From Armillaria gallica (Eukaryota > Basidiomycota > Agaricomycetes > Agaricales > Physalacriaceae), in NCBI GenBank assembly GCA_037576215.1, contig JBANDB010000018.1, positions 1,240,001-1,304,000 on the forward strand: a stretch of 64,000 bases of DNA. Reading direction: 5' to 3'. Below, piece by piece: positions 33,746 to 46,060 of this stretch. The position numbers and the translations under genes were made by a program. Positions within the stretch are counted from its first letter, which is position 1, and each line of letters opens with the position of its first letter. The notes under the pieces are model-generated. The model was not told the origin of the DNA and searched no databases. It saw only the letters and a list, made by a program, of their open reading frames with translations.

Positions 33746-36700
33746 TTACAATAGATGGGAAAGAACCCATTTAACATCCTTTACCGCGTTAATCCAGCTC
33801 ATATGTGCTCTATCAGCCGCCGCTCTCTCCCTGTGCCCATCCCGTTTCATATCCTTCACAATCCACCACCAAAAACAGAGCCCTGCCATCACACTTAACC
33901 AACTGTTTGCCCCTGGCAGCCTCATTCCCTCCCAGTCCCCCTCTGCTTGCGCAGGACAACCGTTGCCATCCATCACTAGGACCCCTTCATCGAGAGTTCG
34001 GAATTTTGGCTGCAAGCTGGACCACCAAGTCCAAAACTTCTTCTTGTAAACTTTGACTGGATCGACACCCTTTGCCACTGGTTGAAGCTGGAATGTCATG
34101 GACTGGCCTCGTGCTATCCAGTCATGAATCGCTTGCAGACGACTTGCTGCTCCAAACTTTGAGGAATCGGCGAAGCCTTCTTTAATTTCGAAACGAATCC
34201 ATAGATTGACGAGTCGTCCAAATTCCGGCAATGAACAATGGCGATCCAAAACCATCAGGCCATTGGCTGCCCATTGTGGGGCATTCTTTGGTAGGTGTTC
34301 TTTGCGAATGTAGCCGTCATCTGCTTGCTCGTGGCTCTGGTCGCTCGATTTGGATGTTGGTTGTTTGCCTGCTGTATCTCCAGATCTGCCGATGCTCTCG
34401 GCACCTTTGGGGGTGGAGGAAGACTTCTTTTTCCCTAGATGATGTTCATTAGTGCTCTCAATAAACATACGTGTTGCGCGTACCCTTTTTGCGTGGCCTT
34501 GAATCGCTGATGTTATCATTGGGCTTCCGCTTCAATGACCCCTCAGCTTGCTCCAATCTCGCACTTTCATCAGAAATGGGGCCAGCAGCACCCTTCTTCC
34601 TCCCTGCCAGTCTATCAGAGCTTGAAACATTTGAATCAACAACTCTCTTACCTCGTTTGTGCGGCTGTGATTCCACTTGGTTTTCACTTGACTTTCGTTT
34701 GTGACCTCTCTTTCCTTCCTGACTCACAGTTTGCTTATTGATGACCGTTTCCTTATCAATGACGCTCTCTGTAGGGGTCGGCATTTCAATTTTGGAGGTG
34801 AAGATGGAGCAGGCGTAGGCACTTTTGATGCTGGAGCTGATGGTGCAGGTGTAGGTGCTCTTGATGCTGGAGCTGACAGCGCAGGTGTAGGTGCTCTCGA
34901 TGCTGGAGCTGATGGCGCAGGCATAGGTGCTCTCGATATAGGGGGTGACAGAGCGGGAGACAACCTTGGAGGTGGTGGCGGTGGAGAGATTGCTGGAGGA
35001 ATTGGCGGCAGCTGAGGAGACGCTCTTGGTGGAGGAATGGGAGGTGGTGGAGGTGGTGGCGGAGGAGGAGGCGCTCCTGGTGGAGGAATGGGTGGTGATG
35101 GCGAAGGTGGGAGAGGTAGAGGAGATGCTCCTGGAGGAACAGGCAGTGCAGGGGTAGTGCCAGCAATTGGATTTTTGGGCGTCGAGCCTTCAAGATGGGC
35201 TGCAACTGGTGTCTTCTTCTTGGCTGCAGCTTCCATAGTGACCTTGTCGCCATTGCTCGCATACACATCCCCATCAATGCAGTGGTGCGCGACGCCTTGT
35301 TCCTCCGATGCAAAACCTATGCTCTCCATTGTTGGCATATCAGCAGCAAGTGCGCGTGCTCAGCACATTTCCAGCGCTATATGAGGCATGTTAGATGTGT
35401 AACTCCTTGTAGAGCTGTAAACACATACTAAAGCATTTCTTTAAAAAATTCCTGAAAGTCGGCACGAAAAATTTGCGATAGTTAGCCCGCTCTGCCTGCA
35501 CGAAATTTTGCCTAACGGTGCCGAGCGTCACACCTGAATGAAATCTATCAAATACAGCCTCAGTGCTAGCTCCAGTGAGTTCTTTGAATTACACTTACGA
35601 AGAAACATGGAGTCGTCCACCATCTGCAGGCTGTGGACCACCAATCAAGCAAGAAACCGGGCATCCCGTCGCCTCCATAATCATATCGATAAACAGCTGC
35701 ACAACGGTAGCCAGATTCTCGAGACACCTGCACCAGATGCTGCAATTTAGATTCCAGCTCGTAACACGAAATCGGCACGTACCGTTGCATATCCTCTGGC
35801 TTCTTTGAAACCAGTGTGGTAGTATACATCTGTTGCGACATAGACTGGTTGATGCGAGTCGTTGGCTGGCAGGAGTCGTGCAGCCAAGAATCCGGATGTA
35901 GTAGGCAATACCTAGATAAATGTATTCAGTAACCGGAGAATAAAGGAAACTCACGATGCGCTATAACAGTGCTCAAGACTCAATGCTCGAAACTCAGGTG
36001 GTGGGCAAAAAGCAAGGGTTTATCTCCCAAGGTACATCTTGATAAGTACAGATAGGGGATAGCCACACACGTGCTCGTGCGTCACCAGGGCCCCGCTACA
36101 GTGTCCAATAATATAAATGATGAGAAAAGAAGTAAACAGTCCATTGAAAAGATAAAATCCATAGCTAGTCTTTGGCGTTGAACAACTGCCCCACCCAGGA
36201 GTAGCGCAACTACGAATAGGGAGAGTACGCTGCCGCCCTCAGCGTTGACAAACGGGTCGTCAATCCGTTGTCATCTCGATCCCCAGCGCAGTCCGAGATG
36301 ATTACAGTTGCCACGGCCTTGTCCTCGCGTCCGGTGTGTACAGTAGAATGGGATGGGGACAAGAAAAGGGATAATGAAGTCGGCATAGTGGCTAGGAGAG
36401 AATGAAACTGAGAAGAGTAAGTAAAAAAAAGGTATAACAGGACTATCAAACGACACCATAGCCCAAACCGCTATTGTCCTTCAGATACGAGGCTCGATTG
36501 TCGCTGAGGAGAGCTGTCGGTCATGCAGTATTGTGCCACGTCGATTGCGTCATCGCTGGCTTGAGAATGTATTGGGAATACGACGATGACATCATTTAAG
36601 CCTCTATGCTCAAATGATGTTGCCGCAAGAAAGAATGGATCTGTAAGGGAGAAAGGGAAAGAAAGGGAGCATAGGATGATGAAGGAAAGAAGGAAAAGAC

Positions 36701-37680
36701 TAGGAACCAGAAAAGGAAGCACACATCAGCATGTCTTGTGGCATCAATTCCACGAGCACGGCAACGCATACTGCCACACCGGCACCTCCATCTTCTCGTG
36801 GTACTCTTTCAATGCCTCTTCGTGATCCTCCTCAGCTCGTGCCGCCCACTCCTGCTGCACCTCAGTGAACTCTTTCTTGAAAAGTTTGCTCTTGAATGCA
36901 TTTAATTTTGCCACACGATCGCCCGGAACAACCGTCTTTTTCGCCAACTCTTTATCCCATGCTTTCTGCACCTCAGCCATATTCGCCTTTGCCCACAGTG
37001 AAAATGCTTGAGCCTTGTGCGGTTTTGATACAGACAATCCGACGAGACAATGTAAGAGGATTGTAAACAGATTCTCCTTGCCGGAATCCTTAGCGGAGAG
37101 CATGTGCATCTTACAGTACTGGTAAGCGAGCCAACGTTTGATTTGCTAAGTTAGTGATGGCCATCAGCTTCTTCTGATCACGTGCACTAGACCAATGCTG
37201 AACATGTCGAAACACACTCTTCCACGTTCACTCACCTTTTTGCGGAATGTCAACTTGCTGGCTTCTTCCTGAAATGCAGCCATCTGTCGCTTGTATTTTT
37301 CTGGCTCCAGCTCACCCTTGTTAGGCATCTGAACCTCTTGATCGGGAGCATCATCGTCAACACGGGACAGTTCTTCATCGGTGGGCTCTACATCGTCGGG
37401 CAAAGAAATAGCAAATCTTTTGAAGAAGCGGCACGTGACGTCTGCAACCTGCTCGGCGGCACGATCCTCCTGCACGGCCTTCCCATAACCATTGTGCTCT
37501 GCCAGCAAGAACTCCTTCCTTTTGCCGTGAAATGCTCCAGGGTTGACCATGCTGGGCTTAACTTCTGCTTCATCATTCGTAAGTCAGCATCTATGCTCGA
37601 TATTTCTTTTAATATGATACACTTACCTTAACGTTGATAGTCGAACTAGAAACCTTTCCAACGCGAGATCGTAATTCGCA
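33746..37680 (-). pseudogene. KDZ-element accessory protein, full-length but broken
   Basis: Minus-strand exons in order: 37550-37236 (MVNPGAFHGKRKEFLL, CRFFKRFAISLPDDVEPTDE), an intron of 90 nt, 37145 to about 36765 (IKRWLAYQY, SVSKPHKAQAFSLWAKANM, AARAEEDHEEALKEYHEKME), a gap of about 930 bp that looks like an insertion or overgrown intron, 35830-35595 (CLENLATVVQLFIDMIMEAT, LIGGPQPADGGRLHVSS), 35535-35437 (GVTLGTVRQNFVQAERANY), 35390-34800 (proline-rich), then 34784-34480 (lysine-rich, possible nuclear signal), an intron, and 34455-33746 (tryptophan-rich C-terminal domain). One TGA lies just after the KKCF exon and one frameshift near 34785. The same C-terminal domain is encoded by the small KDZ element. 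No catalytic site is recognised; I infer a conserved mobility or regulatory partner of the transposase. Confidence 0.6.
34801..34944 (-). repeat. 36-bp tandem repeat encoding a proline/alanine repeat
   Basis: Four consecutive 36-bp units (GCAGGTGTAGGTGCTCT... on the plus strand) encode on the minus strand a 12-residue unit of the form APTPAPSAPASR. They sit between the long polyproline stretch and the lysine-rich segment of the accessory protein and probably form a flexible linker. Confidence 0.8.
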
Positions 37681-38012
37681 TGGCAGTGATGAGGTGCAAG
37701 AAGTGGGCTCTTTGTATTACCAACATCCCCTTACTCTCACCACAGCTGTCACTGCGTCAGGTAACACTTTTACCCATAACTTATTGCACTGACCGCTTGC
37801 TTGCCTTTTCTGTCTTAAGCTGTGGGTTGCATTTCCAACACCCAGGCAACGAGGGGTGCCACTGCTATCTATGGCAGTCTATCATTTGCAAAAACCTTCA
37901 GCCTGGACCTTATCGTCATATTGGTCACCCCATTTCGACCCCCTTTCCTTAAGTTCCCGAAATCAGACGATAATAAGACCCAAGGCTGAGAGTGCCACCC
38001 CTTTGACCGATC

Positions 38013-39016
38013 ATGGCTGGACTTTCCCCCCCACCCTCTTCAACCTCGTCCTTCAAGGGCTCTAGCAAAGGCTCTACTCGTTCAGCATCCACGTATTCCC
38101 CATCCAGTTCGCCTATCAAGGCTCGCAACTGTGAGTCTCATCGATTTTAACCCAGGGGCTGTCCTGACACACCGCTACCAGCTCGAAAGGGGCCAAGCAT
38201 CTATGGCGCCAACCCATCCAGTGAGGAACCATCCAGCTTCTCCTTCATCAAAGAACATGAAGGTATGTGCTGCACGCTTCAGCGACACCAAGCTCATTTT
38301 TTTTAAAGACGGATATGAACTCGAGGTAACTATGACCATTACCACCACCACCTGGACCCGCCGCTCTGTGACCCCTCAACCTCAATCCCCCACCCGTTCC
38401 CAGGCCCAATACCAGTCAACACCCCTCCGTTGATACCTGTTGCCCTCCCCCACCTTTTCTAGCCCTGGAGCTGTCAAAACGGAAGGCTCTCCTGCCGTCT
38501 CTCCTCCTCGTGCTTCAGGTTCAGTATCGGCCTTGCCACTCGCCTCCACCCCCCCGGGATCTCCTCAAAATAAGCCTGGTAATATTCTTTTCGGCCGCAT
38601 CTGTTATGCTATACCCCACCCAGACGATGTTGTACCTTCTCTGTACATTAACCCTCCCCCCAAGAAATGGTATGCGGTTACCGTTGGTCAACATGTTGGA
38701 GTATTCGATGACTGGTACGCCTTCCTTGATGCTATACAACTTGCACCCTTACTGTTCTCCCCAGGTTGATTGTCAAGGAGCTCACGGATTTCGTTCCTGG
38801 TCCATGATTCTGTAGCTACAAGACGTTCAACCAAGCGCTGGCACGATATCGCTACTTGTATCACAAAGGCAAAGTCAAACAGCTTCCTCTCGCCGGTTCG
38901 CGTTGGGATGACCCCATCCCGGACTGGGATGAGTACGAGTTCGAGTGGAATGATGAGTTGGAGGACGCAGTTAATTCCATTCAGGATCACCATTCTGCTC
39001 AGAAGTCCCAGGTTTG
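38013..39016 (+). pseudogene. RNase H1 N-terminal (viroplasmin-like) domain protein
   Basis: Start MAGLSPPPSSTSSFKG at 38013, a serine/proline-rich N-terminus, an intron from 38111 (after KARN) to about 38161, then PSIYGANPSSEEPSSFSF, further short exons, and the conserved domain KKWYAVTVGQHVGVFDDW (38665-38713). An intron at about 38716-38765 leads to LIVKELTDFVPGP, a TGA, then CSYKTFNQALARYRYLY and an acidic tail ending at TGA 39014-39016. The KWYAV..G...G.F..W....V.G......SF..A..A pattern is that of the RNase H1 N-terminal hybrid-binding domain shared with caulimovirus inclusion-body protein. That domain binds RNA-DNA hybrids or duplex RNA; no catalytic RNase H follows. The single TGA probably comes from CGA. 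It diverges from the accessory gene. Confidence 0.6.
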
Positions 39017-39238
39017 AAGCTGTAGCTCTAATGTACATTTCTGATTTTACTTGAATATCCTACAATGTACCACCGCTGTGCAACATTATTGCTCAGAAAT
39101 GCCAAACTCCCCTCTCATTTCACAAACTCCTGAGTTTCTGAGACCACAATGATACATTAGTCAACGAAATTGAACCTCGTTTCATGTTCCTCGGCCGTCC
39201 TTGTCGGAAAGTGCTTGAGCTGATCTGTCAGACCAGGG

Positions 39239-39719
39239 TCAGCTATCTGTGGATGTAATAAGGGACACAGAAATGCACCGCTTCTGCTCCTTGCGGCGTT
39301 CCCTCTCCTTGATAGCCAGCTCCTCGCGTTTCGAGGCCCGATATCGCGCTTGACTGGCCCATGCTTTCTCTTTAAGAATAGCCCGCTCGTCATCACTCAG
39401 CAGAAGAATTTTCTCACGCCATCTAATCCAAAGAATAAGAATGGTGTATCAGTAGCCAAATAAAACAGCTTATGTTCATGCTCTCGCCCACGCCTTCTCC
39501 TGTAACATGACCATGTGTCTGCAATATTATATTTGACCAATATTCGCACACCGTCAGTGAGACTTACTGCAGGTAATATTTCCTCGATGCACGAATCCTG
39601 GCAGGTGTGTTCTTCATCTCCCAGGCCATCACCACAACCAATGGATCGGGGTCATCCAGAAAATCGCGCCATGTTTGCAGCCTCGCTGAGGGAGCTGTCG
39701 CTTTATTGTCGTTGGACAT
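39239..39719 (-). CDS. Small basic helical protein
   Basis: Minus-strand start MSNDNKATAPSARLQTWRDF (ATG 39717-39719), then WEMKNTPARIRASRKYYLQ, a short intron ending in GCAG near 39535, a middle exon HMVMLQEKAWARA, a second intron ending in TTAG near 39423, and RWREKILLLSDDERAILKEK followed by AWASQARYRASKREELAIKE and RERRKEQKR, ending at TGA 39239-39241. The QEKAWARA and KEKAWASQARYRAS segments look like two copies of one basic helical motif, similar to the start of the gene at 10637. It may bind nucleic acid. No family is named with confidence. Confidence 0.45.
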
Positions 39720-40284
39720 GTGGAGTGGTGAATATTCAAATACAGGGCAATGGAGGAGACAGGCGGCATTCCCATTTTCGGTATATCACGAAATCGCCAT
39801 GCTATGGCGAACTCACCATGGTTGATTCTGGTCTTTGCTTCTTATTACCGTTAATACTCATGGTATGGCCGCATAGACGCACCTGTGATGTACTCCTAGT
39901 CCTACGCGAACATGCTTCTGTAAAAAAAGCCTTACGTTGTGTTAGAGTTAGGTCGAACAATCAAGTCGGTACGATCAAAGGGATCACTTCCTTTCATTCC
40001 TAGTAGGTGGTATCGCATATCATACTACTGGTCACCAAATCCACTGGCAAATTTCTTAGGGTCAATCGCTGTACTTATTACCTTTCTACTCTAAGGTCGA
40101 TCTCTGAATATAGCCATGACCTTACCGTAATCCATGTTCGATTGTCACTTTGATCTAGTACTCCTTCACACTTGAGTTTTCTTTATGTTGGGTGTTTTAT
40201 TAAAATTGCAACGCTATACTAGTGCCGTACGTGTCTATGCTAGTACCATACGTGTCCTTCTATATGGATCCACCATCCTCCACC

Positions 40285-41820
40285 TCAAATCCCAGATGAG
40301 CGGCGACGCAAATCCTCTAGTGTTGAGAACATGCCTAGTCCTAACTGCCACCATTCCTCTTGTGCTCCCTGGGCCACTACTCGCTCATCCGACTTCAGAC
40401 AGCCCCAATACTGCTCACTGGTCTGAAAACCGTAGTCTACCCAGCGGAACAAACTGCCAGCAGTGTACTGGGTAAAGGAGTAGCAGCGTTCGTTCCTCCC
40501 AATAGTGGTGTTAGAATGCTGTAGGATGGCGGAGGGAATGAGAATGGTCGAGCCCGGTGGGAAGTCGATGACCAATTTCAAGTCCCAGAGGATGAGGTGG
40601 CCTCCTCGTCGATGGTCAAAGCGACCAAGTGCTGTGATTGCACACCAACCGAAAGGCAGATTCCTGGAATCCATGTGGCGGAAACATAGCGTCCGAGGTC
40701 CAAAATTGAAGGTGGCGGCGGCGAAAATACTATGGGTCCAGTTCATGATGAGTGTCGCATCATGGACGAGGAGGTCGCGGAGGTGAGTAGCATAGTATTG
40801 GAACAAAGTCGGAGCCCAGGTGGCAAATGCGGCTGAGCAAAGGGTTAGCGGAGATTTCACAATGAAAAGGTCGCCTCACAGCTTCCAAAGCAGGCTAGTC
40901 GAGTAAAAGCCAGGCAGTTCAGCAGGCCAGCTAGTACCGCGGTGGTTTTAGCGTTGTGATGCAAATTCTGAGGGTGCTGGGTGATGAGGTCAGTGGCAGG
41001 GGAGCCTTTAGCTAGGCGCTCAGGGTGCTTGCCGTTTGCCCACCGCCGTAGGATATTCCATAGCTGAGCGCAGCGAACCTCCTGCGTCGATGTATGCGCT
41101 GATCTGTAGAGAAAGTGCACTCCTGTCTCGCAGCCTCGAGACAAGTGGCAGCTTCCCCCTGAACCTGGCCCCAATTTGGATTGTCCGGCTGCCCCGCCAT
41201 GACGGCAATGACGTGTCCGTCCCTGTCTATCACTGGGACAGATTGGCTAGGATTACATCAGCATCTTTGTCTGAGCATGCTCGTTGGAGAGGGACATACA
41301 CAGCAGACCATGAGCAATGCATGAATCCATACCAGGGGCCAGTTAGCTCTTCAAGCGTATGCATGCATTTCCATGACTCCTCCCGTAGACCGATGTAGGA
41401 GGTAGAGGCTCTTGGAGCGGTGTAGGTATCGAACGAGGTCGTTATGGGCTCAGGGTCGCGGGTGTGTTTCAATCGTATCCGCGGCCATGGGTTGTAGTCT
41501 ATGGCGGAGGAGTCCTCCCTGGCTCACTTTCATTTTAGCTGGCGATTCCTCTTGGATTGCTCTTTGCAGCGTGAGCGGACCCCATGTAGCATTGGATGGT
41601 CGTCTGTCAAGGTGGTGGATGGGTCGAGTGAAGAGGCGAGGGGTGGTAGCAGGCTGGGATCTCGGTCCAAAGGATCAAGCGTGGGAGAGGACGGCGGGGT
41701 AGAGAGTGGGGAGTGGCTATCGAGGGGGTCATACGCATCGAGGGTCGCAAGTTCTTCTTCTTCCCACAATCTCTGCCTAACTAGCTCTGGGAAATCAAAT
41801 TGAGGGTCTGGCACGACCAC
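40285..41820 (-). pseudogene. 2-oxoglutarate/Fe(II) dioxygenase-like protein, TET/JBP-related cargo
   Basis: Minus-strand exon chain. An N-terminal acidic region (MVVPDPQFDFPELVRQRLWE at 41820) is followed by YNPWPRIRLKHTRDPEPI, IGLREESWKCMHTLEELTGP, VIDRDGHVIAVMAGQPDNPN and FAALSYGISYGGGQT, then an exon with NLHHNAKTTAVLAGLLNC, an intron ending in CTCAG near 40827, and the catalytic-type exon to 40285. That exon has FRHMDSRN (an H-x-D iron site, around 40670), LPFGWCAITALG, GGHLILWDLKLVIDFPPGST, IPSAILQHSN (distal His) and ERCYSFTQYTAG (Arg candidate for 2-oxoglutarate). This order matches the double-stranded beta-helix of TET/JBP-type dioxygenases known to travel with KDZ transposons; such enzymes oxidise 5-methylpyrimidines in DNA. 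Two TGA stops near 41525 and a frame problem near 41230 indicate inactivation. The family call is from motif order, not a search. Confidence 0.6.
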
Positions 41821-42244
41821 TGGTGTGGCCTCCCAAGGTGAAAAAACGCGTGCGGATCGTGTCTATCGGCGAAATCAGAGCCGTTCAGGAATGGGGAAGG
41901 CAGTGAGCTTACCACACCCTTAGCAAAGAACTCCGTCAGTACGTCTGATGAATTGGCATCAGTAAGGGTTCACATTGGAAATAAAGATGCGGCAGCCCCC
42001 TGGTAATTGGAATTTCTGGGCTCGAATATTTGCAATACCAAGGGGCCTTCATGAACGAGGCACAACACGTCCGTGGGTAGAAAGCACTTACCGGGGAGAC
42101 GAAACATAGCCGCAACGTTGTATTATGGCGAGTGGCTCAGGAAAATAGCACGACGTTGATGGTAGCAGGAGAGAATGAGTTTGTGGAAGTCAGGCATCAT
42201 TGTCAACAAGTCAAAATTCACAGCACGTGACCTTTCTGCTCTCT
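41821..42244. promoter_or_regulatory. Shared divergent intergenic region between dioxygenase and transposase
   Basis: About 425 bp separates the starts of the two head-to-head genes, so they probably share a promoter region. I see no clear TATA box. No open frame of interest lies here. Confidence 0.45.
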
Positions 42245-45200
42245 ATGCCCGCCTTCAAAATCGTTAACGGTAGACAACACAGAGTCGGTTATGCACAGAC
42301 CTATTATAATGACCGTGTCGCGTTAGAGGATGACTACGAAGTGATCTACTCTCATGAGATGGCCGTCTCCGCAGCAGGACATGTTTATGAAGAGCCAATC
42401 TCCTCCCATGCATCGACCTGGGTCTTGGGTGATAGTTGGACCCCAGTGGAAAATCATGAAATAGCTCTTGATCCCACAGGAGATTGGTTCGAGGATGAAC
42501 TTGCCGGAGAGGTATATGAAAGCCGGATTTTCCAGCAGTCCAAATGTGCCCAACCGCCGAAAAAGATTCACAAGCAAAGTAAAGTTTCAGTGAGTGCCTG
42601 GTTTCAACCAGGGTATAGTCGCTGACGTTGGACACAGAGGCACCCGCATGTCATTTGGAAGGAAGGTACCGAGTAGAGTACCTGGATGAGCTTTGCTGAC
42701 ACAAAGGACGAGGTGACCACAGGGGGCAAACACAGTGTCCAGACTGCCTGTCTCGCCACAGGGAAGAAGTCAGTGTGCCAGCGTACCGATGTATCGATTG
42801 TTTGGTTGATGATCTGGTATGTATGGACTGCTGTCGACGCCGACACTGCTTGGAGCCACTACATCGCATCAGGGTGGGCCTTTCTTTCAACTAATGAGCT
42901 TGCATGAGTCGTGCTAATCGAAGCCCATGCAGAAATGGAACGGGGAGCATTTCGAGTTAACTACTCTGCGCGATATAGGGCTCCGCGTTCAACTCAATCA
43001 CACCAGTATGCGCTGTCGAGCGCCTGTTCCTGGACATGTTGCATTCAAAGTTCTGCACACAACGGGCATACATGATGTTTCTGTGGACTACTGCGGATGC
43101 GAGCGACAGCTACCATACAACACCCAACTCCTGCGCCGAGGGTGGTACCTGGCGTCTCACAAGGTACCGACAACTTGCGCAACCTTCTGCTTGCTGGAGT
43201 TCCTACATCTCCTTTCGCTTTGCTCCAAGGTATCAGTATATGATTTCTACCGAACTTTGGAGAAGACATTGGCAAACACAGGAATAGGGGTGTCAAAATC
43301 GCGAATAAAGATGCTCATGCGGATGAAGTTGCAATGGGTGCATTTGAAGATGTTAAAGCGAGGTGGAAGGGGCCATGTCAGTGACGGAGTAGTGACAACG
43401 AAGCCGGTGGAGCTCGCTGTGCTATGTCCTTCCTGCCCAAGACCAGGGATTAATTTGCGGGAAGGTTGGGAGCAAGCCCTGCCAGAATACCAGTGAGTCG
43501 TTTCTAATGCAGATAAAGCTGGCTCTGAACATCTCCCAGGTTTCTCTATGTGCTAATTTTGTGCATGGATGCCAATTTCAGATTAAAAAACCAGCTAGTC
43601 TCATCATTCTCATGGGATCCGGGACTGGGTATTGGTTGGGGGTATTTCGTGCCCAAAGAGGGGTATGACCAGTATATTCGGAGCCATACGTCCGATGAAG
43701 ACGTACGTATGAAGCGTTTTCCTGGCGATAACTTGACTGACCGGCATTGTTCACCTTAGATAAGCACATGTGTAGGGTTTGCTGCATTAGCTAAGGCAGA
43801 TACCAAGTTCTCAAAGGGACTATGATTTATAGGTGTGGGTGCTGTATCTTGCATGAGAAGCGAGTTCATAATGACCATGGGGAATCTGCACAAAGGCGAA
43901 AGGTATGCATTTGCAATAGCATAAGGAACCCCCTACTTACATTGGAGTTCAGATATGCACCTATGGATTTCATATTTGGGTCTGCACTTCGCGAGTTCGT
44001 TGCTCTGATGTTCGGGATCATCAGCTATGATATTGCGTGCCAATGGTTCCGAAATCTTTACATGCGGATGGAGGGGTGGCCCTTAAATCTCAAAGTGAAT
44101 GGACCCCTGAAACTGACCCCGGTAATTCTGAAATTCCATGAGCCGGCCCATCACGCGGAGAATCACCACGAATTTTCCTGTAACCTGGTCAAGGGGCTTG
44201 GGAACTGTGACTGTGAAGGTCCTGAGCGTATTTGGGGATCCCATAATGCCCTCGGGAATTCCATGAAGACGATGGGTCCTGGATCCTGCCATGATGTATT
44301 GGACGACCACTTTGGTTTTTGGAACTGGCTGAAATACACCTCAATGGGTGAGTTTCACATGGCGCAGAATGATTCTTTGAGGATTGACATGTTTGTTCAA
44401 GGTCGCATGCTGGTGTGGAAGTATCAGGACGCAATCAAGGAAAGGAATATACAAGTAGAGGGGCATCGTGGCCTTTCCGCAAACCTGCCTGCAAAACTTG
44501 TTGAGGAGTGGGGAGCGCTTTGTGTGGAATGGGAAAACGAAGAGTTTCCAAAGAGTGTCGAGAACCCATTTCATGTCGATGGAGAATGTAAGCACGTTTA
44601 CTACTGCTACTTTTGATTATGCACTGATTATAGCATAGTTCTGAGCGAGAAGGAGGTGGAGAAGGAGCTAGAGGCAGAGGAGGAGGAGTGGCAGTGAAGT
44701 GGGGGGATTGTGTGGCATGGAACGAGTGCTGACAAGTTCCTGATGCTCGGTCTCCAGCTCGAGGAGTCCCAGTGAGTGCTGTCATGTTTGGATATTCGCT
44801 CATTACTTACGCAAGTGGGACAGAGGCAAGATCAGGATCAAGGCAGCAAAGCATCGCAACAAAACCCTTACCGATCGACAAGATACAGCTCTCAGCGATC
44901 AAAGAAGCGTCCTGCAAACCAAGCTGGAAACATGGGAACCGCTCCATGCCATATACATGCCGGGACTCCTACAGTATCTGGCAGACATCGGGGAGTCCAA
45001 CGGGCGTTCACTGGAGGACACAGACCATAACCCCGAAGACATCAACCTGTGGTTGCCTTCAAGCGTATCAAGCGACCACCACCGCGCCGTTTGCATCAAA
45101 GGCTTGCCATCTATGGAGGACCGTCTACGCACAGCACAGTGCAACGACGCGCTACAAGGGATCCGCCATGCCCTACGCCTGAAGCTTCGAATGATTCAGT

Positions 45201-46060
45201 TCAAGAACAAGAACACTCGAGGTCAACACGCCACGACGAGGTCAAGGAGCGTTATTGACAGCATACACCAGCATGCACTGGCCTTTGTGACGAAGTATAG
45301 GCTCACCCGTGAAGCGAAGCATCGGCTTGTAGGTGAGGGCCCATGGGAGGAGGTCCTGCATGTGTTGGAAAACAAAGACATCCGTGCTTACACAGATCCT
45401 GAGCGCGTTCAAGGACCTGGCCACAGAGGAACGAATGAGGATACCGACGAGCCGTCCAGGGAGGCCGTCCCTCGTGCAGAGGAGGGCATTGATATGGAGA
45501 TTGAGGAGAGGGGCCCTCACGGAGGCACCGGCGAGACTCGGTGAACACTGTCGTGGATTTGGTTGATGTCCACAATCAATCTGTATGACAGGACGGACAA
45601 GAATGATGAGATCCTCCGCTTGGAGTGGTGCAGAAGCTGGGCATGTGCAAAGCGAAGTGAGGAGGAGGTGCTGCTCTTGCGAGAGGAGATGAGTCGTGTA
45701 CTTCGCTTTCTGAATTGGAAGGCAGCCTGGTGGGAAGAAAGGAAGGAAATACAGGATGTGGCCCACGATGAGGAGTTGCGTGAGGGGTTACGTGCTTACG
45801 CTGGACGTCAATGGGGTCTGCAACTAGCGCTAAGGACAATGTTCCAGGAGATTTGGATGAAGCCATTGGAGGACATGGATAAGGAGGCTAGTTCCTTCTC
45901 AGAGCAGACGGCCAGTAGTGATGCTGTTCCAGGAGATGACGACGACGGCAGGGGGAGTGCGGCTATGGGGACGCTTAGTAGTGAGGACAGTGACATGAGT
46001 GAGGGCGATGATGAGGGCAGCGACGGATTCGACAGCGAGGATGAGGACATGGCGCCGTAA
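42245..46060 (+). pseudogene. KDZ transposase with CxC2 cysteine cluster, nearly intact
   Basis: Start MPAFKIVNGRQHRVG at 42245. Exons 42245-42589, 42640-42873, 42933-43492, 43540-43702, 43760-43902, 43953 to about 44592, and further exons to TAA at 46058-46060, joined by introns of 47-59 nt. Domains: N-terminal region; CxC2-like zinc cluster (CPDC, YRCIDC, VCMDCCRRRH, LHRIR, 42720-42873); HDVSVDYCGCE; RNase H-like core with LCMDANFRLKN (around 43560), ISYDIACQWF (around 44025) and EGPERIW (around 44215), the three acidic positions; a long helical C-terminus and an acidic tail (EDSDMSEGDDEGSDGFD). Four in-frame TGAs (near 42710, 43823, 44697, 45542) and one imperfect splice (near 44636) interrupt it. 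It would excise and insert the element. It is head to head with the dioxygenase gene. Confidence 0.85.

Noticed and set aside
34701..35384. Glycine-rich, collagen-like or PE-like open frames on the plus strand
   Set aside because: They are antisense shadows of the polyproline and APTPAPSAPASR repeats of the minus-strand accessory gene, which has introns and homologous flanking domains.
36210..36722. Hydrophobic open frames on the minus strand as a membrane protein gene
   Set aside because: Several overlapping frames look equally hydrophobic because of a pyrimidine-rich strand, none has a motif or exon chain, and they lie in the interruption of the accessory gene.
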